Positions 32,645 to 41,618 of a stretch of DNA of 47,649 nt are shown piece by piece; the stretch's first letter is position 1, and every line of letters starts with the position of its first letter. A program made the position numbers and the translations under genes. Source of the stretch: an uncultured Elusimicrobia bacterium (lineage in GTDB: Bacteria; Elusimicrobiota; Elusimicrobia; Elusimicrobiales; UBA9959); contig CAIQNV010000121.1 in NCBI GenBank assembly GCA_903873295.1, positions 1 through 47,649 on the forward strand, read 5' to 3'. The notes under the pieces were generated by a model that saw only the letters and a list, made by a program, of their open reading frames with translations, made no database searches and was not told where the DNA came from.

Positions 32645-35446
32645 ATGAAATTCAGCGTTATCGGCCCTGAAGAGAATCTGGTGGAGAAAGCGGGGGAGCT
32701 CCTGCTTTCCGCCGCGTCTTTGGCCGATAATATTGTGATCTTTCCGGGGAAGAGGCCGGCGCATTTTCTGCGCAGGTACCTGGCCGGAAAGCGGGGCGGG
32801 GCGCTGCGCGCGCCGGTCATCACTTCGATGGACGGCTTTATCGATCTGGCCGCGGAAGAGCTGGGGATAAAGGGCGGCGGGGCTTCAGCGCTCGATCTGG
32901 CCGGGGTGCTTTACGGCAGGCTAAAAAAAGAACTCTGCCGGGTGATAGCGCGCGATCCCGAAGAGCTTACGCTGGATTCCTTCCTGCCCTGGGCGCTGAA
33001 GCTCACCGGAGATTTCGAGGAGCTTAAGATCGAGCTCAAAACCCAGAAGGACCTGTCCGGTTACGACTCCATCCTGCCCGAAGACCTGCGCCCGGTCTCG
33101 TTCATAAAAAAACTGGAGAGCTTCAGCCGCCTCTATGGGGATTTTTACAGGGAACTGGAGAAAGAGGATCTTCTGACCCGCTCGGTCAAATACGCCCGCG
33201 TGGCGGGAGAGATAGAGAGGCTGGACAGCGCGCGGCATGAAAATATAATTTTTGCGGGCTTCTTCGCCCTGACCAGCGCCGAGAAGGTTATCTTAAAACA
33301 CCTTGCAGCCCGCGGCGCGCACATAATGCTGGAGCCCGGCCCCGGTCTTGACGAACAATTCGCTTTTCTCGGTCCCGCTCCGGCCATCCGTCCGCCCGTC
33401 CGTCCGCCCGCCCGGCCGGCTTTGCGCTTCTACAAAGCTTCGGACGTTCACGGAGAGATCTTCAAGCTGGCTCAGGTGCTGAAGGACCCCGGCCCCGGCG
33501 ACGTGATAGTGCTGCCCGAGGCGCAGACCCTTTTCCCTCTTATCGAAAATGTCCTGCCGAAGGCCGGGGATTACAATATTTCGATGGGCTACCCGCTGGC
33601 CGCCACGCCGGTTTACGCCCTGCTGGACGCCCTGGGCGACCTCCTGGATAAAAAAGGCGAGGCCGGCTACTTCGCGCCCAATTATTTAAAGTTCGTCTTC
33701 CATCCCTACATCAAGAATATTTACCTGAAGGGCTCGGCCGAGCCAAGCAGAATAATTTTCCAGACGGTGGAAGAGCACCTCTCCGGCCGCGTCAATAAAT
33801 ACGTCACGCTGAAAGAAATAGAGGACGACGTGCTGCTTCTTAAGGAAGCTTCGGCCAGGCTGGGGGATTACGGCGAAAAGCTCGGGCCCGCCGACATCAA
33901 GGCCCATATCGCCGGCATTCACAAAACCCTTATCGCCCCGTTCGAAGAGATAAAGAACATCGCCGATCTCGCCGGCAAGCTGCTGGATTTCATCTCCTAT
34001 ATCTCGGAGCACAGCACCGCGCCGCTGCACCCTTACTGGGCGCCGTTCGTGGAAAAAGCCATGGAGCATATAATCGAGCTTAAAAACTCCCGGCTGGCCG
34101 GAGAAAGCTTCGCCGGCGCGGCGGGCTACTTTAAATTTTTCAAGACCTTCATCCAGGGCGCCAATTACCCGTTCCCGGGCACGCCGCTGAAGGGCCTGCA
34201 GGTGCTGGGCTTCCTTGAGACCCGCGGCCTCAGGTTCAACCGGGTTTATTTCCTCGACGCCAACTCCGACATCCTGCCGGCGGCCCGCAAAGAGGACACC
34301 ATCCTCTCCCATTTCGTGCGCGAAGGCCTGGGCCTCTCCACCTATAAGACGCGCGAGCGGCTTTCCCGCTATTATTTCAGCGCCCTGCTTGCCGGCGCGG
34401 CCGAGGCCCACCTCTTCTACAAGGACAGCGCCAACAAAGAGCGCAGCCCCTTCGTGGAAAAGCTGGTCTGGGATCTCGAGCGGCGCAATGAAAAGCCGGA
34501 GGAGAGCGAGGTGCATCTGCGCATTAATTTCTCGCAATCCGAGCCGAAGCTGACGGCAAAAACACCGGAGCTGATAGCCGCTCTCCGCGCCCGGGAATTT
34601 TCGCCCTCGGCCCTGGACGCTTATTTAACCTGCAACCTGAAGTTCTATTACCGGTACGCCCTGCGCCTGAGCGAGAAGGACGAGCTTTCGGACGATATCG
34701 AGCAGCGCGATATCGGAACCATAGTGCACGAGGCGCTGGAGAATTTCTTCAAGACCCGCGCCGGGCAGCCCCTTAATATCCTGGAGAAGGATTATGCCCT
34801 GATGATCGAGGAGGCCGGGCGGGTCTTCGACGCGCGGCTGAAGGGCCATAACGCCGGCTTCGAATACCTGATAAAGCGGCAGGTGGAGCGCCGCCTGCGC
34901 GACATCCTGGATTATCACCGCGACAATCTGGCCGGCATAACGATCCTGGGCTGCGAGACCCAGTTGACGGCGGAGCTGCCGACCAGATACGGCCCGATAA
35001 AATTGAAAGGCCGGGCCGACCGTGTGGACCTGCGCGCCGGCGTCATACACATCCTGGATTACAAGACCGGCGTGCGCGCCGGCGTCCCGAACTGGCAGAA
35101 GTTCGATCTGGGCATGCGCGCCGACTGGCCCTCCACTTTAAAATCCACGCAGCTGCCCTTCTATATCCTGGCCTATATGGCCGGGCATAATATAAGCGGC
35201 GCCGGCGGCCTGGACGCTTCCCTGATGCTGCTGGGCGCGGAAAACATTACAGAGGAAACCCTTTACCGGGAGCGGAATAAAAAAACCCCGGACAAGGCCG
35301 CCGTCTTCGGCACCTATAAAGAGGCCCTCACGGTCCTGATAGAGGAAATACTGGATAAAGACACGCCTTTCTATCCGCCGCCGGACGAAACGCCCTGCGG
35401 CGTCTGCCCCTTCAAAAACCTCTGCGGCCGCCAGTGGGTCGGGTGA
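32645..35446 (+). CDS. addB: AddB-like PD-(D/E)XK nuclease subunit
   Basis: A 933-residue protein. The N-terminal part (about 1-600) is a decayed UvrD-like helicase fold without a functional Walker A: VIFPGKRPAHFLRRYLAG stands where AddB keeps a remnant. The C-terminus has the AddB nuclease: FSPSALDAYLTCNLKFYYRY (first cysteine), GTIVHEALENFF, LKGRADRVDL, HILDYKTG, and the closing PCGVCPFKNLCGRQW that supplies the other three iron-sulfur cysteines. Partner of the AddA-like gene at 835. An eight-unit tetramer repeat lies at 33388. No Shine-Dalgarno is visible. Confidence 0.85.
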   Translation: MKFSVIGPEENLVEKAGELLLSAASLADNIVIFPGKRPAHFLRRYLAGKRGGALRAPVITSMDGFIDLAAEELGIKGGGASALDLAGVLYGRLKKELCRVIARDPEELTLDSFLPWALKLTGDFEELKIELKTQKDLSGYDSILPEDLRPVSFIKKLESFSRLYGDFYRELEKEDLLTRSVKYARVAGEIERLDSARHENIIFAGFFALTSAEKVILKHLAARGAHIMLEPGPGLDEQFAFLGPAPAIRPPVRPPARPALRFYKASDVHGEIFKLAQVLKDPGPGDVIVLPEAQTLFPLIENVLPKAGDYNISMGYPLAATPVYALLDALGDLLDKKGEAGYFAPNYLKFVFHPYIKNIYLKGSAEPSRIIFQTVEEHLSGRVNKYVTLKEIEDDVLLLKEASARLGDYGEKLGPADIKAHIAGIHKTLIAPFEEIKNIADLAGKLLDFISYISEHSTAPLHPYWAPFVEKAMEHIIELKNSRLAGESFAGAAGYFKFFKTFIQGANYPFPGTPLKGLQVLGFLETRGLRFNRVYFLDANSDILPAARKEDTILSHFVREGLGLSTYKTRERLSRYYFSALLAGAAEAHLFYKDSANKERSPFVEKLVWDLERRNEKPEESEVHLRINFSQSEPKLTAKTPELIAALRAREFSPSALDAYLTCNLKFYYRYALRLSEKDELSDDIEQRDIGTIVHEALENFFKTRAGQPLNILEKDYALMIEEAGRVFDARLKGHNAGFEYLIKRQVERRLRDILDYHRDNLAGITILGCETQLTAELPTRYGPIKLKGRADRVDLRAGVIHILDYKTGVRAGVPNWQKFDLGMRADWPSTLKSTQLPFYILAYMAGHNISGAGGLDASLMLLGAENITEETLYRERNKKTPDKAAVFGTYKEALTVLIEEILDKDTPFYPPPDETPCGVCPFKNLCGRQWVG
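33388..33419 (+). repeat. Eight-unit CCGN tandem repeat inside the AddB-like gene
   Basis: The units are CCGT, CCGC, CCGT, CCGT, CCGC, CCGC, CCGG, CCGG without a break. The unit is four bases, so slippage would shift the frame. It encodes an Arg-Pro-rich linker (IRPPVRPPARPALR) before the next domain. Confidence 0.85.
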
Positions 35447-35520
35447 CGAGGGGCGCTTTAAAATTGAAAATTCGTGGGAGAAAAGGCCTGCTTTACAGGG
35501 CGAGTCCGGGTTTGCCTATT

Positions 35521-35529
35521 TGGTATAAT
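35521..35529 (+). promoter_or_regulatory. Extended -10 promoter of the barrel gene
   Basis: TGG-TATAAT is an extended -10 element (TG one base before TATAAT), which can work without a -35 box. Predicted start near 35536, giving a leader of about 60 bases with no recognisable riboswitch. Confidence 0.5.
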
Positions 35530-35595
35530 TGAGGCGGGAATAAGCGGTGGGAGTGACCGGAGACGCCAACAGTGATCGGGCCGGGACCGTAATTT

Positions 35596-37209
35596 ATGAA
35601 AACTACCAGAACCTTCCGCCGCGCGCGTGCGCTGTTGTCCGCGCTCTTCATGGCCTTGGCGCCCGCAATGCGGCCTGCCCAGGCGCTTGAGCTGGATAAT
35701 GCGACATTAGCCGTCCAGCACCAGTTCTTATACACTAATAATGGCATAACCGGCGCCAGCCCCGCGGGCTCCTTCCTGACTCCCGGCAGCCACGCCACGG
35801 ACGATCTCGGTATCCTCTATAACACCACTTCCGGAGACACCGCCTGGGAGGGGGCGCTCGACGGCCGCTATTCGGACGATAAGCGCATTGAGGCCAGACG
35901 CTTAAACCTCAAGCGCCTCTACCTTAAAGGCGAGAACGCGCGCCAATCCGCGGCGGTTGGCGATTATTTCGCTTCCTTCAGTCAATATTCACTTGGCACA
36001 GCGCTCAAAGGCGGCCGCTATAAGCTCAGGCTCAGCGACCAACTGGACCTGACGGCGCTGGCCGGCCTGGCCAGCCCCGACTGGGACGATCTTTGGACCC
36101 ATAAGCGGTCGGAGAGCGTGGACCGCATGTTCTACGGCCTGCGCGCCGCCAGGAGCTTTGAAAACGACGCTTTCCTGGGGGCGAGCTTAGTGCTGGCCGA
36201 AGACAGCCGGGCCCGCTTTAACACCGCCGCCGTCGCTCAGGACCAGCGCCTCGCCGCGGTCGACTGGAGCCTGCCTACTTTCCGCAGGCTGCATCTCTAC
36301 GGCGAATCCTCTTTAGCCAGGACCGTCAGCGACAATCCCGGCTCCGCCGATACCAGCCGGCAGGGCTGGGCGCACCTGGTAAAAGGCGATTATTCCTACA
36401 GGCGCTTTAAGACCCAGAACGAATTTGAGCGGGTAAGCTCCGGGTTCGCCACCAACGGCGGCGCGGCCTCTCCCGACCTGCTCCGGGTGCGCACTCAGAA
36501 TAAACTGACCTTCGCCGGGGTGTGGCGCTGGGTGGTCAATTACACCTGGTTCCATAACAACCTGGACCGCACCGCGGGCGTCTCCACTTATACCACCAGC
36601 ATGCCCGAGACCGGACTGCGCTATGAAGGCCCCGACCGGCGTCCCAATCTCTCCGCCGAGCTGAAAGTGCGCCAGCGCGAGGTGACGGCTTCCCTGACCG
36701 GCATACGTTCCCGCACCCGCAGCCTGCTTGCGAATTATGCGGACCGCTTCGGGCCGGTGAACCTGAATCTGGACTATGAATTCCAGAACGAGGACCGCTC
36801 CGACGGGACCGTAAGCGGCAAACACCATATCTTCGGCGCGGGCGCGAGCTCCATGCACCAGCTCTCCGCGGGCTGGAAGCTGATGCCGAGCCTGCGCTAC
36901 AACCTGCAGCGCGACCGCGACAGCCTGCTCAACAATACCGACGAGGCCGGGCTTATAATGGCGAACGTTGCGTGCGAGTCCCCCTGGGGCCTGGACGCCG
37001 GCGCGGGCTATTCGCGCAACCTGGTTTTAACCGGCGTCAGCCCCGGCTCCGACCGCCGGTCGGCGTCGGCTTCCCTCGGGTATAATATCCGCATGAAGCC
37101 GGAGCACCGCATCACGCTGCGCTACAGGCAGAACGATAACCGGTTCAGCGCCGCCGGCCAGGATTTCAAGGAAACGATTTGGGAAGCGGGGCTGGTGAAC
37201 CGCTTCTAG
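35596..37209 (+). CDS. Outer-membrane β-barrel protein, family not recognised
   Basis: A 537-residue exported protein. The signal peptide (about 1-30) ends near PAQALEL. The mature part is a long run of alternating strands: LAVQHQFLYTNNGI, RLYLKGENARQSAAVGDYF, GVWRWVVNYTWFHNNL, NLNLDYEFQNEDR, HRITLRYRQNDNRF, with the last residue phenylalanine (WEAGLVNRF), the usual barrel-assembly signal. Length suggests 22-26 strands. The early block with a 'DYFASFSQYSLGTALKGGRY' plug-like segment reminds me of exporter barrels of polysaccharide or surface-protein systems, but no function can be given. A FecR-domain protein follows after a 115-base gap. Confidence 0.75.
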   Translation: MKTTRTFRRARALLSALFMALAPAMRPAQALELDNATLAVQHQFLYTNNGITGASPAGSFLTPGSHATDDLGILYNTTSGDTAWEGALDGRYSDDKRIEARRLNLKRLYLKGENARQSAAVGDYFASFSQYSLGTALKGGRYKLRLSDQLDLTALAGLASPDWDDLWTHKRSESVDRMFYGLRAARSFENDAFLGASLVLAEDSRARFNTAAVAQDQRLAAVDWSLPTFRRLHLYGESSLARTVSDNPGSADTSRQGWAHLVKGDYSYRRFKTQNEFERVSSGFATNGGAASPDLLRVRTQNKLTFAGVWRWVVNYTWFHNNLDRTAGVSTYTTSMPETGLRYEGPDRRPNLSAELKVRQREVTASLTGIRSRTRSLLANYADRFGPVNLNLDYEFQNEDRSDGTVSGKHHIFGAGASSMHQLSAGWKLMPSLRYNLQRDRDSLLNNTDEAGLIMANVACESPWGLDAGAGYSRNLVLTGVSPGSDRRSASASLGYNIRMKPEHRITLRYRQNDNRFSAAGQDFKETIWEAGLVNRF

Positions 37210-37310
37210 TGTAGTGTCTCGCAAATGGCTTTGCTTTTGAAGGCTCAGATTTGAGCCGGATGCGAGGTGCGACGAGCGAGCATACCGGTGGTCTGTGAGT
37301 GAGTACACTT
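37210..37310. repeat. Candidate interspersed repeat between barrel and FecR genes
   Basis: The gap contains CTCGCA…TGCGAG (about 37218-37265) around a GCTCA-GATT-TGAGC hairpin, then GCGACGAGCGAGCATACC. I recall closely similar intergenic sequences from other environmental bacteria, so I read it as a dispersed repeat. The recollection is not verified. Confidence 0.4.
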
Positions 37311-37324
37311 AGGAGACAGCTCTC

Positions 37325-39127
37325 ATGAATATGATCTTAAAATCGGCGATCGTCCTGTGTTTGTGCGCCCCCTCAGCCGCCTACGCTAAGCAGCTGGCCG
37401 GCGAGGACTTCAGCAAAGCGTGCGGCACCGGCACCAAAACCTGCCATCTGGTCAGCAACGATAGAGGCGCCACCTGGGTCGGCCCGTTCTGCGGGCCCTG
37501 CACGACGGCTTCTGCCGCGGGAGTTGACCCGGCAAGCTCCCGCGCGGGGGAAAATAGCGGCGTCATCACTATCTTGTCGGCGAATGGTTCCAGGACCTTC
37601 GCGCCCGGCGGGAAGCTTCCGCGGCTTATGGGTGGCGATCAGGTTTCGGTCGGTTCCGGTCTGAGCGGAAATGTCATATTTGAGATCCAGGGGTCCGATC
37701 TCCAAAAGGTAGCCGCCGGCCCGGGCGCGGTCTTCAGGCTTAAGTATCTCAACGCCGACGAAGGCTGGGTGCTGGAAAGCATAAGCATGCAGATAAATGT
37801 CCGGACGAAGGACGGCGTCACAGCCTTGACTCCGGGCCGAGCTATCAGGCTCACTAACATCCGCGCAAACGCCGCCGCCGGGCTAAGAGATAATGTATAT
37901 TTGCCGACCGTCACCAGCACACTGCTCGACTCCAGCGGCAGAATAACCGACTCCAGGCCCACCAGCTCGGAAATTCTCGTCTCCGGCAGAGTTGTTCAGC
38001 CGGGCCCGGCGACCAGCGCCACCAGTACTCCCGGCTCCCTCGCACTTCCCGCCATCGCCAATTCCGTCACCTCCACTGCCATGCTGACCGGCAAGGTCAC
38101 CAATGACCGCGAAAAGATGGCCCCGGCCGCTCCTGACGGCGGGGAAATGAAACCAGCCATTTTTGTCGGGGGCTCCCAGCCGGTAATTGTTAATGATACC
38201 GCCGACAAAGGTGGCGCGGATGCAAAGCCGGCCATCTTCGACCGCTGGGGAGAACAAGGAGGAGAGGAGGGGAAAAAGAGCATCTCTATTGACATTAAAG
38301 ATTACAATCTGGAGGCGAAGGCGGCGCTTCAGGAACTCGCGGACGCCTACAGCGCCAAGCGCAGGACCGCTTTCATGCGGCTGGTTTCCCCGGATTTTTC
38401 CGGGGATGTTTCCACTTTTGAGGACGCCCTCGTTAAGGATTTCCGCACCTACAGTTCCGTCAACCTGAGCCTGACCCCCGACAGGGTCGTAGTCCAGGGT
38501 GATATGGCCTCGGTGGAGTTCCACTACAACCTCACCGTCGTAAACGAACAGGGCGTCAACAAGACGTTCAGCGGCCGCTCGAACTACACCTTCCGCAGGG
38601 AGGAGGGGAAGGTCAGGCTGTATAAGATGGATAAACCCGTTATCTTCGGGAACTCCCTGCCGGCCTCGGAGAATCCCATGGACGCGGGCCAAAATTCCCT
38701 GTCGGCGGCCGGAAGCGCGGCACCCGGAGTGCAGGACACTATCCGCGGTTCCGCTGAAATCACGGCAGCGACCCCCGGCGGAGCCGGCGGCCCGGGCGCT
38801 CCGGGCAGCGGCTTTAGTTTTAACACGCAATCCGCGACCCTGCCTGCGGACGCTTCGACGGATATTTTCGTAGATCCGTCAAATAAGATCTGGGCGAGCC
38901 GGGGGGGTACGATCGTCACGATAGGGGCCTGCAATCTGGAATCCGTCGCTTCGGCGCCGGGGACAATCACAGGGACCTCTGCCGCGGCCGCTGCCGGGGA
39001 GTGCTACGCGGTCAAGACAGCCGCGGGCAAGTACGCGGTCCTGCGGGTGACCTGGATCCCGTCTATCGCCGCTCATGATCTTGGCTTTACCTACAAATTC
39101 CAGCCGGGCGGGTCCAATGCTTTTTAA
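37325..39127 (+). CDS. Exported FecR-domain protein with NTF2-like domain
   Basis: A 600-residue exported protein. The signal peptide is residues 1-21. Residues about 75-185 look like a FecR domain (GDQVSVGSGLSGNVIFEIQG, then VAAGPGAVFRLKYL, VRTKDGVTALTPG). A Pro/Gly/Thr-rich linker (190-320) holds two KPAIF copies. Residues 325-440 look NTF2-like (AALQELADAYSAKRRTAFMR, MASVEFHYNLTVVNEQG, NYTFRREEGKVRLYKM). A Gly-rich stretch and a last small domain with two cysteines (GACNLESV, GECYAVKT) follow. FecR domains outside iron uptake bind surface polymers or partners. The next gene encodes a lipoprotein with a related NTF2-like pattern. Function unknown. Confidence 0.7.
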   Translation: MNMILKSAIVLCLCAPSAAYAKQLAGEDFSKACGTGTKTCHLVSNDRGATWVGPFCGPCTTASAAGVDPASSRAGENSGVITILSANGSRTFAPGGKLPRLMGGDQVSVGSGLSGNVIFEIQGSDLQKVAAGPGAVFRLKYLNADEGWVLESISMQINVRTKDGVTALTPGRAIRLTNIRANAAAGLRDNVYLPTVTSTLLDSSGRITDSRPTSSEILVSGRVVQPGPATSATSTPGSLALPAIANSVTSTAMLTGKVTNDREKMAPAAPDGGEMKPAIFVGGSQPVIVNDTADKGGADAKPAIFDRWGEQGGEEGKKSISIDIKDYNLEAKAALQELADAYSAKRRTAFMRLVSPDFSGDVSTFEDALVKDFRTYSSVNLSLTPDRVVVQGDMASVEFHYNLTVVNEQGVNKTFSGRSNYTFRREEGKVRLYKMDKPVIFGNSLPASENPMDAGQNSLSAAGSAAPGVQDTIRGSAEITAATPGGAGGPGAPGSGFSFNTQSATLPADASTDIFVDPSNKIWASRGGTIVTIGACNLESVASAPGTITGTSAAAAAGECYAVKTAAGKYAVLRVTWIPSIAAHDLGFTYKFQPGGSNAF

Positions 39128-39566
39128 GCCTATGCGCCATTGCTTACTCCTCTCCGCCGCGGCGGCCGGCCTGGCCCTGGCAGGCTGCGGGACAGCGGGC
39201 ACTCGCGGCGGCGATCCTCTGGAGACGGAGGCCCGGAGCGCTATTACAGGCATGGCAGCGGAGTTTCAGAGCGGCCAGGCCGCGGATTTTTTCGGGCGGT
39301 TTGACCACAATTTCCCCAATTACGAAGCTTTCCGCGAGCGGACCCGCGAGTTCCTGCTGCGCAACCGCCAGCTGACCGTGGATATAATCGCGGACACCGT
39401 CCTCTCTGACGGCGGCGAAGTTTCCGTCGCGGCGCACTGGAACCGCAGTTTCACCGACGAGCAGGGTGCGCACAAGCTAGAGGACGGCAGGTGTGAGTTC
39501 AGCTTCCGCCGGCGCCCCTCCGGAGGCCTGACCCTGCTGGCCATCCGCGGCAGTTCGCCTTTCTGA
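39117..39566 (+). CDS. Small lipoprotein with NTF2-like domain
   Basis: A 149-residue lipoprotein; the lipobox is LALAGC, so the cysteine near residue 24 is lipidated. The mature domain (MAAEFQSGQAADFFGRFDHNF, then EVSVAAHWNRSF and RCEFSFRRRPSGGLTLLAIRG) repeats the NTF2-like pattern of the preceding gene. I start at ATG 39117, which overlaps the previous stop by 11 bases; ATG 39132 is also possible. The frame is open further upstream, but inside the FecR gene. Probably anchored in the outer membrane and working with the FecR protein. Confidence 0.75.
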   Translation: MLFKPMRHCLLLSAAAAGLALAGCGTAGTRGGDPLETEARSAITGMAAEFQSGQAADFFGRFDHNFPNYEAFRERTREFLLRNRQLTVDIIADTVLSDGGEVSVAAHWNRSFTDEQGAHKLEDGRCEFSFRRRPSGGLTLLAIRGSSPF

Positions 39567-39610
39567 TCAGTCCGCTCCGGCGGCCGCCGGGGCGCCGCCG
39601 CCAGGCCGTA

Positions 39611-41551
39611 ATGGATAACCTTACTCCGGACAATATAATAAAACGGGTGATAATGACGGGCCTTTGGTCCATCCTGCTGCTGCCTTTTTTTGTCGCGGAC
39701 AAGATGCTCTTCCCTTATATAACCGGGAAGAATTTCGCTTTCAGGGTCATAGTGCAAATAATTTTCGCGCTATGGGCCTATCTCGCCGTCTCCGAACCAA
39801 AATACAGGCCGCGGTTCTCCCTAATCGCGCTGTCGGCCGGGCTCTTTGTTTTTATAATGGCTCTCGCGGATATTTCCGCCGTTTATCCTATGAAGGCGAT
39901 CTGGGGCAATTATGAAAGAATGGACGGGTTCATCACCGTTTTGCATCTGGCTATGTATTTTTTTGTGGCCGGCGCTGTTTTAAATACGGAAAAGCTCTGG
40001 CTGTGTTTCTTCAAGTCTTCCGCGGCGGCAGGCGCGGCGATGGTGAGCCTTCTCGCCTGGGAATGGCTTAATACCGCCGGAGACAGAGTTTCCGCAACCC
40101 TGGGAAATCCTATTTACGCCGCGGTATATCTTCTGTTTAATTTTTTCTTCGCTCTGCTGCTGCTGCACAGGGAATTAATTAAAAGCGGGGACTCTCCCGA
40201 GCCCGCCAAAGCATTTTTTACCAGCTGGCTCACTTATCTATATTCGCTTGCGGCGGCCGCCTGCGTGTTCGGGATCTGGAGAACTTCAACGAGGGGCGTT
40301 ATTCTGGGACTGCTGGGAGGTCTGGGTGCGGCCTCGCTGATAATTTCCGTTCTAGAAAAGAAGAACAGGTTAATGCGGAATTTCTTTCTCGGGATACTTC
40401 TTGCGCTGGCGGCGCTTTCAGCCGGATTTATAGCGAACAGGAACGCCGCCTTCGTGCAAAACGACGGGACCTTAAGAAGATTGGCCGGCATCTCCTGGAC
40501 GCAGGGCTATGGGCTGACCAAGCGGCATCTCTGGCTCGCGGCTTTGAAAGGTTTCCGCGAAAAGCCGGTCCTCGGCTGGGGACAGGAGGGCTTCAGCAAT
40601 GTCTTCAATAAATATTACGACGCAGGAAGCTATAACGGGGAACAGTGGTTCGACAGAGCGCATAATACCCTTTTGGATGTGCTCGTTGCCGGAGGACTGC
40701 TTGGCCTATCGGCATATCTCTCTATCTTCATCGCCGCCGCCGTAGTTATCGTCAGAAAAAGAAATAAATTCAGGGCGGCGGAGATAGGGCTGCTCTCCGG
40801 TTTGCTCGCGGCATATCTTTTTCAGGGTCTTTTTGTTTTCGACCACCTGAGCGGCAGTATCTTCCTCTTTGCCGTGTTCGCATATCTGCATTCAAGGGAC
40901 ACCCGGGAAGGCCCCGCTGCCGGCGGGAAGATCCCGCCCGGCGCCGCAAGCCGCGCCGCCGCCCCGGCGCTGGCGGCGATATTTATCCCGATGTTGTGGT
41001 ATTGCGGCCTCAAGCCCATAAAGGCGAACATGGACCTGGTAAAAGCCATGGATGCGCTCTCCGGCCGGGACCGGGATCCTGCGCTGGCGCTGAATTATTT
41101 CAGGAAAGTCTTCAGCGCCGACACCTTTGGGAATTATGAGGCAAGAGAGCAAATTATGAATCTCGCCCCGGCCGTCCGCAATTCCGGCGGGACAGAGCCG
41201 AAGGTTAAAGAGGAATTCATGGAGTTGGCGCGAGCTCAGGCTTTAGCCCAGGTCGAGCGGACCCCTTATGACGCGAGAAGCCAATATTTCACGGGAGTAT
41301 TTTTCAGCGATCAGGATCAGTTCGAGGCGGCTCTGCCTTATCTGCAGAAAGCCGTGCAGCTCTCTCCCGAGAATCTGCCGATGCTGCTGGCGCTGACAAA
41401 GTGCTATTCATATCTCGGCCAATTTGAAAAAGCGCTTGAAACGTCCGGATATGCGTATTATCTGAACCCCGGATATAATGCCGGTAAAAAAAATTATGTC
41501 AAAGCTCTGCGGCTTAACGGCAAAGACTTGCAGGCCCGGGATCTCCGCTAG
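39611..41551 (+). CDS. O-antigen ligase/polymerase-like membrane protein with TPR tail
   Basis: A 646-residue protein with about 12 hydrophobic helices in residues 15-460 and a TPR-like helical tail (about 540-640: ARSQYFTGVFFSDQDQFEAA, PYLQKAVQLSPENLPML). The Wzy_C family motif is in GWGQEGFSNVFNKYYD, followed by FDRAHNTLLDVLVAGGLLGL, the loop with the conserved histidine before the long periplasmic segment. It joins or polymerises surface glycans linked to undecaprenyl or lipid A. The neighbour at 41619 is a second polytopic glycan-type membrane protein. Confidence 0.88.
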   Translation: MDNLTPDNIIKRVIMTGLWSILLLPFFVADKMLFPYITGKNFAFRVIVQIIFALWAYLAVSEPKYRPRFSLIALSAGLFVFIMALADISAVYPMKAIWGNYERMDGFITVLHLAMYFFVAGAVLNTEKLWLCFFKSSAAAGAAMVSLLAWEWLNTAGDRVSATLGNPIYAAVYLLFNFFFALLLLHRELIKSGDSPEPAKAFFTSWLTYLYSLAAAACVFGIWRTSTRGVILGLLGGLGAASLIISVLEKKNRLMRNFFLGILLALAALSAGFIANRNAAFVQNDGTLRRLAGISWTQGYGLTKRHLWLAALKGFREKPVLGWGQEGFSNVFNKYYDAGSYNGEQWFDRAHNTLLDVLVAGGLLGLSAYLSIFIAAAVVIVRKRNKFRAAEIGLLSGLLAAYLFQGLFVFDHLSGSIFLFAVFAYLHSRDTREGPAAGGKIPPGAASRAAAPALAAIFIPMLWYCGLKPIKANMDLVKAMDALSGRDRDPALALNYFRKVFSADTFGNYEAREQIMNLAPAVRNSGGTEPKVKEEFMELARAQALAQVERTPYDARSQYFTGVFFSDQDQFEAALPYLQKAVQLSPENLPMLLALTKCYSYLGQFEKALETSGYAYYLNPGYNAGKKNYVKALRLNGKDLQARDLR

Positions 41552-41583
41552 TTTTCTTTCTCGCGGAACGAGCGGGCCGGATA

Positions 41584-41612
41584 TTGATATTCAGCGGTTT
41601 AAATCGTAAAGT
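41584..41612 (+). promoter_or_regulatory. σ70 promoter with leaderless geometry
   Basis: TTGATA (41584-41589), exactly 17 bases, TAAAGT (41607-41612), then six bases to ATG 41619. The predicted start is at the ATG. No Shine-Dalgarno exists here. Confidence 0.65.
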
Positions 41613-41618
41613 TATTTC

